Below are positions 48,866 through 58,111 of a stretch of 64,000 nucleotides of DNA, piece by piece (positions within the stretch are counted from its first letter, which is position 1; every line of letters begins with the position of its first letter). The stretch spans positions 573,715,252-573,779,251 of the forward strand of contig NC_081405.1 in the NCBI RefSeq assembly GCF_030272615.1, written 5' to 3'. Under the pieces are notes generated by a model that had not been told where the DNA came from, did not search any database, and saw only the letters and a program-made list of their open reading frames with translations. A program made the translations under genes and the position numbers. The stretch is from Cryptomeria japonica. Its lineage: Eukaryota; Streptophyta; Pinopsida; Cupressales; Cupressaceae.

Positions 48866-49423
48866 TTATCTTGGCTCATTTTCCATAAAGAATGGCGTTG
48901 TGCAGATGGGACAAGTATTGTGATCCTCAAGCCATGGCCAAATACAGTGAGAATGAAATATATGTCCGATCATACAAGGAATTTCTCGAACCTCTTCTCC
49001 CAAAATAAAATCATCCCTACAAACTCCACAGAAAAGCCCATCATTAACATGAAAATCTGAAACTGTTACAATGGGGAATCGCTCTACCAATTCTTTCGCC
49101 TTCCTTTCATTCTCCATTATCTTGACGATACTTTTCAGAATAGAATAGAGAGTATTGAAGACCCCACGTAACCACCGAATATCATCAGGGAGTCGATCCT
49201 CATGAACTTCAATCAGGAGAAATTCGGAATGTAATAAATCGTGACGGCTGTTAAGATGTTGGAGACGACGGGGCAGAGTTTCACGTTCCATTAAACAATT
49301 TGCTTGTATGAATACTTTGGTGGCTTCGATACGTAAATCCCCCATGTGGCATTCCAGGCTTTTACACCACTCTGCAAGTTCATTCTCCCTGCAACCCATT
49401 TTCTTCTCCTCCTGCATTTGCAT
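48866..49423 (-). CDS. RING-H2 finger protein, probable E3 ubiquitin ligase
   Basis: 185 aa, single uninterrupted exon. A C-terminal RING-H2 domain has ligands C132-X2-C135-X14-C150-X3-H154-X2-H157-X2-C160-X10-C171-X2-C174. Trp164 and Pro172 are at the conserved E2-contact positions. The C-X3-H spacing (CMIGH) is longer than the usual C-X1-H of plant RING-H2 proteins but still within the RING consensus. Residues 1-115 are helical and charged, with no domain I recognise. There is no signal peptide or membrane segment, so it is probably soluble. The family transfers ubiquitin from an E2 to substrates. The start is the first Met; Met9 is an alternative. A degenerate copy of the first ~58 codons lies just upstream. 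It is the only intact-looking host gene here; expression is unproven. Confidence 0.75.
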   Translation of the reverse strand: MQMQEEKKMGCRENELAEWCKSLECHMGDLRIEATKVFIQANCLMERETLPRRLQHLNSRHDLLHSEFLLIEVHEDRLPDDIRWLRGVFNTLYSILKSIVKIMENERKAKELVERFPIVTVSDFHVNDGLFCGVCRDDFILGEEVREIPCMIGHIFHSHCIWPWLEDHNTCPICTTPFFMENEPR

Positions 49424-49541
49424 TTCTTCAGTTAACTGGCTTTATCCAATTACCAATGAACTGATTTTCAATTTGGTATGCGAATTTGTGGAATGGGTTA
49501 CAGTTTTGTGAGAAAATGTAGTGAATGAAGCGTCAGCGATA
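49250..49541. repeat. Tandem duplication, copy 1 (RING gene 5' end)
   Basis: Covers the first ~58 codons of the RING gene and about 120 bases upstream. It ends in AATGAAGCGTCAGCGATAGT, as does copy 2. Confidence 0.8.
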
Positions 49542-49785
49542 GTTAAGATGTTGCAGACGACGAGGCAGAGTTTCACGTTCCATTAAACAATTTGCTTGCA
49601 TGAATAGCGTGGTGGCTTCGATACGTAAATTCAAGTTCATTCTCCCTGCATTTGCATTTCTTCAGTTAACTCCCTTTATCCAATTAGCACTGAGCTGATT
49701 TTCAATTTGGTATGCGAATTTGTGGAACGGGATGCAGTTTTGTGAGAATATGTAGTGAATGAAGCGTCAGCGATAGTTTCTTCTG
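49542..49785. repeat. Tandem duplication, copy 2 (degenerate)
   Basis: Shares GTTAAGATGTTG(G/C)AGACGAC, then TTTCACGTTCCATTAAACAA, and the right end with copy 1. It lacks two internal stretches, including the part coding for the first start region, so it cannot encode the same N-terminus. Confidence 0.75.
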
Positions 49786-49789
49786 GCGA

Positions 49790-51077
49790 CTTCTCAAAAT
49801 AGGCGAGCCGTTGATCCAAACACTACTTAATTTAGGCATAACTTTTCACCGCTTATCTTAATAAAGAGCTTGTAAATTTATTATTAATTATTGTTTCGAA
49901 ATATTTTTAAAATCAAAATTCTTAAAGTTTACTGATTTATTTTTTAGATGTTTATTATTAATGATTATTTTAAAATATTATAAATTTAATATTCATAAAT
50001 TTATTTGGTCTATTTTTAGTTTTGTTTTTAAGAAGGCATTCATAAGTGAAAAAAAATAATTTATCAACATTTTAACAAGACTTTAGAAGGAAACCATGTT
50101 ATAGTATCTTCATAACTAATTTTTGAGTAAAATAATTTAGAAAATCATAAATTAAAAAATTATTTATTTTTATTGATCATGTTATTCTATTTATTATTTA
50201 TAAAAAACATAGTAATGAAAGAATTAAAAAAAAAAAAAAAAAGAAAGAAAGATAGTGGAGCAATTCTTTTATGTATTACAAATAAGAGAGATACATATAA
50301 ATTGTTATTAGGAGTAAAATATAAAATAAAAGAGTAATAAAAGGGAGTTTGTCAACTTATAGACCAAAAAAAATATGATTAGCTTTTTCATTACTTGCAA
50401 TCGTAAATTTTATTTGTTTTGTACTGATTTAATTTTAATTTTGATTTACCATATTGCAATTTTTTTAAATTAAAATTCTATCAAAGGGTATTTGCTTTAA
50501 TAGTAAGTTCACAGTGTAGGCATCTAGATGGCGTGAGTCCAAATCTTCTTATTAAAAAGTAAATTAAAATAATACCAAATTCTTTCATTTTTTATAAATA
50601 ATTAATTTTAGAAAGTAAAATTTTCAATCTTAGAGATTTCTTTTAGAATTAATTACCTTCATGCTTTCTGTATATATATGAAAAGGCAAATATACATATA
50701 TGTGAATAGACCATATATAAACTATACACCAATACTTTTAAAATTTTATTTATTTGTGAGGTTAAGTATCTTAAATCAAGGCAAACTATTAAGTTAATGT
50801 AAGCACTTGAGCACCACAGTAGAAATAATTACGATAACAATAAATATCCAAAACATATGTGTGTATTGTCATCTCATACAATTCAATGTAGTTCATTGCA
50901 GTAAAACCCAAACCAAATTCGAAGAATATGAATGATTCACTACTTGTAATATCACTTTCAATAATTTTGTCCATGCATACCGTACACTCCATCCTCTAGT
51001 AAACTACAGTATTCTTTCCGCCATCAACAGTCTCCTCCTATGCATGTTTTTGCATTTGGGAATCTTCTAGAACAAGA
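49790..51077. other. No intact gene; duplicated RING 3' flank
   Basis: Mostly AT-rich, with an A run followed by GAAA units (about 50227-50252). At 50740-51000 the sequence is a diverged copy of 48655-48865, the 3' flank of the RING gene (shared ACGATNACAATAAATATCC and ATACAATTCAATG(C/T)AGTTCA). The short minus frame there (50789-50992) starts MECTVCMDK but has no further RING residues. Confidence 0.5.
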
Positions 51078-51305
51078 TGTTATTAAGAATTATGTTGTAT
51101 GACGATATATACTAGTGAGGTGTGCTATATGTAGATGTACAAGAAACTGATATGAAATATATTGAGAATCCCCTAAAAGTGGATGTAGCCATTTTTTGTG
51201 AACCGCTATAAATCTGGTTTCTTTTTTCTATGTGTGTTGTTATGATTTCATTATTTTATTTCAGCGATTTAGTTCTTCATTTTTTCCGTGTTTCTTTTAA
51301 TATCA
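51078..51305 (+). repeat. Probable 5' LTR of the interrupted Copia element
   Basis: A short TG...CA segment ending CTTTTAATATCA, followed after five bases by TGGTATCA and the gag start. The start at TGTTATTAAGAATTATG is a guess based on the terminal TG. Confidence 0.4.
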
Positions 51306-51310
51306 TCAAT

Positions 51311-51318
51311 TGGTATCA
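51311..51318 (+). promoter_or_regulatory. Copia primer-binding site (partial)
   Basis: TGGTATCA, the first eight bases of the initiator-Met-tRNA site, directly ahead of the gag ATG at 51321. Confidence 0.55.
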
Positions 51319-51320
51319 AT

Positions 51321-51506
51321 ATGGATGAAGTGGACAAAAGGAAAATAGAGAAGTTTTCAAGCCAGAATTATGGATTGTGTAAAGTGCACATGGACTCCAT
51401 GTTGATTAAACATGACCTTTCGAGTGCTCTTCATGGAAAAATGAAAGGGCAAGGCAAGTTATCAAATGAAGATTGGAGGAAAATTGATCAGAAGGCAAGG
51501 GCAACT
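51321..51506 (+). pseudogene. Copia gag, N-terminal part (split by Gypsy insertion)
   Basis: Reads MDEVDKRKIEKFSSQNYG, LCKVHMDSMLIKHDLSSALH, then LSNEDWRKIDQKARAT. This is the N-terminus of Copia Gag (UBN2-type: 'KIEKFNGQNY.LWK..M...L..KDL...L.G......DEDW...D.KA...I'). The LW of the usual motif is LC. It is interrupted after ARAT by the Gypsy element at 51507 and resumes at 59308. Confidence 0.75.
51502..51506. repeat. Target-site duplication, left (CAACT)
   Basis: Exact match to 59308-59312. Confidence 0.85.
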
Positions 51507-52759
51507 TGTAAAGCGGAAAAATCGAACCCTAGTCGTCCTCCCCTCCCCAACTCCGAGGAGAGAGAAGGGAGGGTCACTAGGGTTGATGGTTTTCACTTAG
51601 GAGGGACTTTACATTCAAACGAGGGGTTGAAACCCACAAGATCCAATCCCATGCAATGCAAGATTGGATTCTATATGAGTTTCAAGGGTTGTGATAGCAA
51701 GGATACCCTCTTTTGTAAAGAAATGTAGATAGAAAGATTGAACTAGGAATGCATAGAAAGTGAGAAAGATTCGCTTATAAACTGAGTTAGGGATATGATA
51801 TGAAGCTGCGGACCTAGAATTAGCAGTAAAATGTCGAAACGGCGCTGTTCTGCAAATTTGAGCAAAAGTTGATGGGACGATGGCGCCCGACGTGCACACG
51901 GTCCTCCGAAAAATCCACAAAACGAAGGGGGATCTGTTCGTCTCGGCACAAGGATTCCAGATCTTCAATTTTAGCTGCGTACCTGCAACCTACACACAGA
52001 AAAGCGAAGACGATTGGGGGGTTAGGGATTAGGGGTTTGCCCTTAGGTCAAACCCCAGTTTTAGAATTAACCAAGAAATGAGAAATGCTGTAAATGTAAT
52101 GTAAAACAAGTACTAATACCTTGTTGTAAGGATGTTTGTATCCTTATATGCGAAGGTATAGATGTTGTTGTATGTTGTATGTTGTATGTTGTAGTATCTG
52201 ATCTCCTCTTCAATGGTTGAATCCTTGTCTTGAATGCAACACCTAGCCTTGAATGGAGACTTAGAATGATCAATTGCTTGAAGGAATGCTTGAATGCTTG
52301 AATGTTTGAATATCGTTTTCGCGTCTTGTACACATATGTCCTTCCCCCTCAAAATGGGAGAGGAAATGTAGTTTATATACTTGTCAATTAGGGTTGATAG
52401 ATTGATTTTCCCGACCTTAGGCCAACCAGGAAATGTTATTTTCCAAATTGCAAACATAAAGACCCGAAGCCCCATAGGAGACCGGGCCCAAAAATAGGGC
52501 CAGGGACCAGGGCGCTGGGCGCCATGGTCCTGGGGGACCAGGGTGCACCCTGGTCCTGAAGGACCAGGGCGCTGGGTGCTCTGGTCCCACCTCCCGGGAC
52601 AGCAGGGTGCAAGGAGGGATCAGGCAGGGTGCTGGAAAAATGCTGTTTTTGGTGTCATGAACAAGTTTCGGGGTCTCCATTCAGGTTCCGTGTTGCATCG
52701 CCATCGTGAAGACCCAAATGTAGTCGAAATTGCAAGTGTCACAATTTTAGGACACTACA
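51507..52759 (-). repeat. 3' LTR of Gypsy element
   Basis: Begins TGTAAAGCGGAAAAATCGAA on + and ends GGACACTACA. About 57 bp longer than its partner because of extra copies of a GC-rich palindromic unit near 52500-52590. Confidence 0.9.
52495..52592. repeat. GC-rich palindromic units in the 3' LTR
   Basis: About three imperfect units of GGACCAGGGCGCTGGGCGCC...GGTCC type, each able to fold on itself. The partner LTR (near 59105-59137) has one. Confidence 0.7.
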
Positions 52760-53534
52760 TTTAGCCCCCACTTTAGCGGGAGTATAAGCGTACGCTCATA
52801 CTTCCAGTAAAGTACAAGGAAACAACATTGAAAAACTTTCACCACGTTAAGGAGGCAAGATACACCAAGCCCCCAGTGGACTAAGGATCTTACGACTTCA
52901 ATTGACAAAGTAAAAGGGAAGATCATGAGGGAGAACCATGACTGTCAGTAGTAAGGTTCCCTCACTATGAGTCATGCAAGAAAGATATCAAAAATTTTCA
53001 AGGCAAAGCTAAATTTGCCAAGAAATTTTCAAGTATCTTGAAAAGATATGAATGGGATGTATACCCCCCTACGTTAAAGAGATCGCACACGCCTCATCGG
53101 TGGTGATTGCTTTAAGGTAGTGATACATATAAGAAATGAGAAAGGAGCAAATTATCACAAGGATTTAGCCCCCAAGTGTGAGATAAGCCCATGGATAATA
53201 GACACAAAACACAAAGCACAAGGTGACTTCGCTTTCCTCAGGGTCAGTATGCTGTATGATAATTCATGTATATCATATGTATGTATGCATAATTGTTCTT
53301 CATTCCCCAATCAAGGAAAGTCACCTAGAAGAAGGGAACACATGTGTCTTTTGAGTCAACATGAGAGAGACCAAAAGAGGTCGCAATGCTTTGCATCGTC
53401 CTCAAGTAGACAACACTAAGGACAACAAATAGAAGAATGAGAATAACATATAGAAGAAGTAACAAAAGAAATAGAGGAGGAGAGAATCTGCTATGCTAAT
53501 GAAACTAGTCTAGCACGTCATCTACCCCCCGATC
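52760..53534 (-). other. Gypsy 3' non-coding region with polypurine tract
   Basis: On the minus strand AGTGGGGGCTAAA abuts the LTR, a good polypurine tract (52760-52772). The rest is non-coding; the open frame at 53120-53419 on + has no recognisable content. In an autonomous relative pol would be expected between gag-pro and this region. Confidence 0.65.
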
Positions 53535-54788
53535 TTACTGATCAATGTTTCGGGAAGGTAGGGAACACGCTAGAGGAGGAACATCCAACATAGCAGATGG
53601 AGCTATCACAAGATCCAAACAAGGGCTATGTTCATGTTCCGAGCCACGTTGTTCTTGTCTCGGAGCTAGGATAAGTGCTTTAGAAAATTCATTAGATAAA
53701 TGGTTATCAATATCAACAAGTTCATATTCACTATCAGAATGAACAAGAGTAACATTTGCATCATGAATAACATTTTCATCTATATCATCATCAAGATTTA
53801 TGAAAATAGGATCTTTAACTCGCACAGGATCAAGGTCATCATGCATCTTATGTTTAGGAGATTTCGGCTCAATCGTCGGCTGAGGAGAAAATGGAATAAT
53901 GCTTGTTGAAGGTGTTTTTGGGGATTGCAAAGTTTGAGAGGCAGCTGCCTGAGCTCTAAGACGACGCTTTCGTTGGCGTTCACGTGCAGAACGATTTCGT
54001 CTAGTCTTAGTAGGAAGTTGAGAAGATTGAGGAGGAGGAATGTTCTCATCCTTATCACTTGGGTGTTTAGGTTGTGGTCTCTTAGGCTGAACAATAGGAG
54101 AAGAGGAAGGTCTCTTCTCTCCATAAGAGGAAGGAGGAGGAACTGCTCCATATAAGGGAGGAATATTTGGTTTAGGAAGGAGACCAAGTCCATCATGACG
54201 AGGAGGTATAGGTCTACCTTTAGAAGGTTTATTCGGCATAGGCATAGTTACATCCATAGGGATGGGTTGGAAATCTTCTTGAGGAAAGACATTAGTTTTA
54301 TCTTTCAAAGGAAGAACTTCCTTCTCAAGAACGATAGGAATATCAAGTTTGGGTGTTCTAGGTTCACTTAGAGATAGGATCATATCTTTTTTCCACTTTT
54401 GATAAGATTTGAAAAGATGATCACTTCGCGGAGGAAGAGATTGGAATTGTTTAGGCCAAAAGTAATCAATAGGAACGCTAGAAGTTCTTTCAGCTGGTTT
54501 AAAGAGACTATGATTGACAGTAACAACTTCACCATTATGGGGAAATTTCAAACACTTGTGAATAGGAGAAGCAATAGCTTTCATGGAAGATAGCCAAGGA
54601 TAGCCTAGCTTCACACGAAATTGTTCAGATGATGGAATAATAGCAAAGTCCACATCAAGGGATTTGTTATGGACCTCAATAGGTAATGTAATAGAACCAA
54701 GTGCAGGAGAAGAAAATGCATCAAATAGTTTCACAACCACATTTGTTTCATCATAGATCACTTGATTCAATTGCAAAGTAAAAAGAAA
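53535..54788 (-). CDS. Gypsy protease-like C-terminus and Pro/Arg-rich tail
   Basis: 417 codons in the same frame as gag, separated from it by one TAA (54789-54791). The first Met is at 54776. The first ~75 residues complete the retropepsin-like fold started in gag (SSPALGSITLPIEVHNKSLD, VKLGYPWLSSMKAIASP, then KFPHNGEVVTV). The middle is Pro-rich (RPIPPRHDGLGLLPKPNIPP). There is a strongly basic segment (RRNRSARERQRKRRLRAQA) at about two thirds, possibly RNA-binding or nuclear-targeting, then an acidic end. No polymerase. Translation would need read-through of the TAA or this is a lesion in this copy. Confidence 0.65.
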   Translation of the reverse strand, partial: FLFTLQLNQVIYDETNVVVKLFDAFSSPALGSITLPIEVHNKSLDVDFAIIPSSEQFRVKLGYPWLSSMKAIASPIHKCLKFPHNGEVVTVNHSLFKPAERTSSVPIDYFWPKQFQSLPPRSDHLFKSYQKWKKDMILSLSEPRTPKLDIPIVLEKEVLPLKDKTNVFPQEDFQPIPMDVTMPMPNKPSKGRPIPPRHDGLGLLPKPNIPPLYGAVPPPSSYGEKRPSSSPIVQPKRPQPKHPSDKDENIPPPQSSQLPTKTRRNRSARERQRKRRLRAQAAASQTLQSPKTPSTSIIPFSPQPTIEPKSPKHKMHDDLDPVRVKDPIFINLDDDIDENVIHDANVTLVHSDSEYELVDIDNHLSNEFSKALILAPRQEQRGSEHEHSPCLDLVIAPSAMLDVPPLACSLPSRNIDQ

Positions 54789-56930
54789 TTATTCAGTAAT
54801 GACATTAACCATGCAAGAAGGATCAATAAGCACTCCACGGCAAGGTGTATTTTTGACTTTTGCAACTATGTATAAAGGACCATTAGGTGCCCTGATAGTT
54901 TCACTGGAATCAAATGTGATGGAAGGTTCTTTAGGGATTTTCTGCTTCTCCACAAAGTTAATCACATTAGGAGTCATAGACACAAGATCATTAGGTGAGA
55001 CAGAGGAATCAGTAGTATCAATCGCATTAGAGGTATGAGAAGGCAATGGATCAGTAAAAATATGAAGATTTTGGTTAGGAGGAGCTACAGATGTGTTGCC
55101 TTTATCATTCATACCAGAAACAGAGATAGTATTATTATCAATCAAATCTTGAATTTTCCCCTTTAAAGCAAAACATTTTTCAGTATCATGCCCAGGTTGA
55201 CGATGAAATTGACAAAAAGATTTGTTATCAAAATAAGGTGAAGTAATCTTTGCAGGATCAATTTGCCTTATAGGAGGAAGAGTAAGCACATTTTGTTCCA
55301 ATAACTTATTCATAATACTATGCAATGATTCATTCAAAGGAGTAAACTTTCTTTCTCTCTTGAAAAACTTAGAAATAGGAGACACACCTGATGCTGCATT
55401 CACATTGTTGTTGATGATGTTTTCATTGAATTTAATGGACTCTCTGTTTGGTTTAAACTTCCCAAATGGTTGTTGACTACTATCACCCTTATCACTCGGA
55501 GCCATAGGATGTGATTGTTCCATTTGACTCACAGTCAGTTGATAATTGTGAAGAGTTGCGCACAACTGTTGGAAAGAAGTAAACTCAGAAAACAGGAGTT
55601 TTTCTCTAATGTCTTTTTGTAAATTAGAAATAAAGATTCTTTGAATATCATTGTCAGGCACTGGAAAGGAAATTTGAGCATACAAATGCTTATATCTACC
55701 AATGAAATCAGTCACTTTTTCTTTAACACCTTGTTTACAATGCATTAAATCAATCAAAGTAACTTTAGGACTTATATTGTTTTGAAATTGTTGAATGAAA
55801 GCATTTGCAAGTTGTTCGAAAGAAGTAATAGAATAGGAAGGCAACGAGCAATACCATTGTAGGGCTTTGTCTCTTAATGTTCTAGTAAACAGTTTTGCAA
55901 GCAACCTTTGGTCATAAGCAAAATCAGTACATATTGTTTGAAAGGTCTTAACATGTGTTAGAGGATCACCCTTACCATTATAAAGCTCCAAATGCGGAAT
56001 TTCAACATGTTTAGGGGGAATAGCTCGGACAATGTCAAGAGAAAGTGGGCTCGCAACATCAAATGTGGGCACACTAAACTTAGATTGATTCATAGAGGCA
56101 ATTTGTTGCTGTAAAGAAGAGACAGTTTGTGCAAGATTGTTAATGGTCGCTTCAGTCGAAGAGTTCATATTAGACGTGTTAGATTGTGATGGAGGTGTTA
56201 TGTTATTGAAAGAAGGTAGAGAGTAAGGTGGTGGGACACTATGATAGTTAGTCATAGGAGATGATAGGACAGGAGGAACACTACAAGGAGGAATGGAAGG
56301 GTTAAATGAATTGCCCCCTTGTGTCATGTTCATTTGTGGAGATATAATAGGGACACTCATTGAAGGAATGAATGAAGAAGTTGGATTGATTGAAGAGGAA
56401 GGATTGCCCCCATGACTAGTGATCATAGGAGGAATGTCTTGTATTGAAGTAGTCATTATGTTTGATGTAAAAGTAGGTATACTAGCAATAGGAGTCGTCA
56501 AAGGAATAGAATGATTGTCTTGAGTAGGAGGTTGTGTATAACCTAAGGTTTCAGCACAACTCTTCATAGGCACCACATTTGAATCCACAATGTGTGCAAT
56601 ACCACGCAAAATATCAATTCCATTCTTATCACTTTGAAGTATACGTTTTAGACCCTCAATTAAAGGAAGAGCTTGACTATCAGGGTATTCTTGAGACATC
56701 CACTGTCGAAAATCATCAAATTGGTTATCCAATTTTGAAAGTTGTTCTACAGAAACCTCATAGACAGCTTCTTCATCATTAAGAGGATTAGAGGAATTAC
56801 CCATGTCCTCGTTAAAAAGACCATTCAAATTAGGTTCCATCTCCTCAGTAATTAAACCTTGGAAGGACTTAATTCTAAGGCTTCGTCTAACGGGAATAGT
56901 GTAAGTAGGGCTTATTGTTGTAAAACTCAT
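54789..56930 (-). CDS. Gypsy Gag with start of protease domain
   Basis: 713 aa. Residues 1-300 are Ser/Pro/Asn-rich with a short coil (about 255-285). About 312-470 form a Retrotrans_gag (PF03732-type) capsid domain: LELYNGKGDPLTHVKTFQTI, LRDKALQWYCSLP, SFEQLANAFIQQFQNN, then VTDFIGRYKHLYAQI. At 574-587 is a variant zinc knuckle, C-X2-H-X4-H-X4-C (CQFHRQPGHDTEKC). From about 680 the protease begins with RGVLIDPSCMVNVITE, where the catalytic D-S/T-G motif reads D-P-S. The frame ends at a TAA and continues in-frame beyond. Gag packages element RNA into virus-like particles. The start Met at 56930 is followed by a basic VRRSLRIKSF segment. Confidence 0.85.
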   Translation of the reverse strand: MSFTTISPTYTIPVRRSLRIKSFQGLITEEMEPNLNGLFNEDMGNSSNPLNDEEAVYEVSVEQLSKLDNQFDDFRQWMSQEYPDSQALPLIEGLKRILQSDKNGIDILRGIAHIVDSNVVPMKSCAETLGYTQPPTQDNHSIPLTTPIASIPTFTSNIMTTSIQDIPPMITSHGGNPSSSINPTSSFIPSMSVPIISPQMNMTQGGNSFNPSIPPCSVPPVLSSPMTNYHSVPPPYSLPSFNNITPPSQSNTSNMNSSTEATINNLAQTVSSLQQQIASMNQSKFSVPTFDVASPLSLDIVRAIPPKHVEIPHLELYNGKGDPLTHVKTFQTICTDFAYDQRLLAKLFTRTLRDKALQWYCSLPSYSITSFEQLANAFIQQFQNNISPKVTLIDLMHCKQGVKEKVTDFIGRYKHLYAQISFPVPDNDIQRIFISNLQKDIREKLLFSEFTSFQQLCATLHNYQLTVSQMEQSHPMAPSDKGDSSQQPFGKFKPNRESIKFNENIINNNVNAASGVSPISKFFKRERKFTPLNESLHSIMNKLLEQNVLTLPPIRQIDPAKITSPYFDNKSFCQFHRQPGHDTEKCFALKGKIQDLIDNNTISVSGMNDKGNTSVAPPNQNLHIFTDPLPSHTSNAIDTTDSSVSPNDLVSMTPNVINFVEKQKIPKEPSITFDSSETIRAPNGPLYIVAKVKNTPCRGVLIDPSCMVNVITE

Positions 56931-58088
56931 GCACTAAAGAGAGAGAGAAGATTTTGAATTTTAGAGGTAGCAAATTTCAGTAAAACCAGCCAATCTTCTA
57001 GATTTAAGCTGTTAAATACAATCAGGACAATCTCCCGAAATTTCGGAAAAAATGTCCGGGACCGTGGCGCTCGGGGTGCACACGGTCCTCGCAACTTTTT
57101 TCGAAATTTGCAGGGATGAAAGTTATGATGATATTACAGCTAACCTGAAAAAATTGAGTGATTTTGCGATCTGTAGATAGGCCAAATTAAAGTTGCAATC
57201 TCAAAATTGAACCCTACCAAGATTGTCGAAAAATGAAAAATTTGAATTTTGAAAAAGAGAGGGAAACTGAAATTTTGAATTTTATGATTTTAGAGGGAAT
57301 ACCAAAAGCAATGTAAGTTTTGAAATTTGAAAGTTGACTCAATTTCACGCAAAATTCAATTTTGAAAGCGGAAATCAAAGTTGTTGTAATTAAGCACTTA
57401 ATTTCAAAAGTCACAAATTGCAAAAATTTGAATAAATCACTGAAATTTCGAATGAATGATAACACACTTTTCAAATTTAGGACTGTAAGAAACACAATTT
57501 TGACACAAATTTCAATTTCAACAATTTTTGAATGATTAGAAGCCTCAATCCAAGCAATCGCTAGACCCACTTTGACTGTAATTTTGAAGGTGTTAAAATT
57601 GATAAAATCAGCCAAAATTCTGGATTTTAGCAGAAAAATACAGTAAGATCTAGCTCCCGAAATTTCAGAAAAAATGTCGGGGACGATGGCGCTCGGGGTG
57701 CACACGGTCCTCGCAACTTTTTTCCAAATTTTCAGGTATGAAAGATATTGTGATTTTATTGCGGAATCCAAAGTTACAGCTGATTTGGAGATGTTTTGAT
57801 TAGTGAAATTATCAGTCAAAGGTTGAATCAAGAAGGTTTCAAAAATTAGGGTTTTGACACTTAACCACTTAATTTTCAAAATTAAAGCACAAATATAATT
57901 GACAATTTGCAATAGAAGGGTAGATCTGAAACAAGCATTAACAATTAAACATTCCACAAGTTTAATTACTAAAAAGAAAATTTTAGGGTTTTTATGCAAT
58001 CAACCTCTAAAATTTGCAAAAGATCAAACATGGAAATGTAATTAGGAAAGCAAAATTTTCAGATCTAACTATGAATAATCAGAAAGGA
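56931..58088 (-). other. Gypsy 5' leader with repeated GC-rich hairpins
   Basis: A 1.2-kb leader, AT-rich except for two ~84-bp direct repeats at 57031-57115 and 57654-57737. Each contains GGAC(C/G)(G/A)TGGCGCTCGGGG and then TGCACACGGTCC. In the first copy GGACCGTG pairs exactly with CACGGTCC. A related element occurs in each LTR (near 51874 and 58478). The minus frame 57214-57999 (261 aa) is F/I/K/S-rich low complexity and reads through the second repeat; I do not call it a gene. Confidence 0.6.
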
Positions 58089-58106
58089 TGTTCACGTCGG
58101 GTTCAC
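58088..58106 (-). promoter_or_regulatory. Candidate primer-binding site of Gypsy element
   Basis: Minus strand TGGTGAACCCGACGTGAAC, a few bases inside the 5' LTR and starting with the required TGG. I cannot name the tRNA. Confidence 0.5.
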
Positions 58107-58111
58107 CAAAA

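Noticed and set aside
50789-50992. Possible second RING gene (frame starting MECTVCMDK)
   Set aside because: Only one C-X2-C pair. The segment aligns with the non-coding 3' flank of the true RING gene.
51615-52764. Several 65-120 codon frames in the two Gypsy LTRs (also 58220-59408)
   Set aside because: They occur in non-coding LTR sequence on both strands, and their Pro/Gly-rich parts are translations of the GC-rich palindromes.
53120-53419. 99-codon plus frame
   Set aside because: Lies in the Gypsy 3' non-coding region, antisense to the element. No domain and ordinary composition.
53545-55038. Plus-strand and alternate-frame open frames within gag-pro
   Set aside because: Shadows of the Gypsy gag-pro frame.
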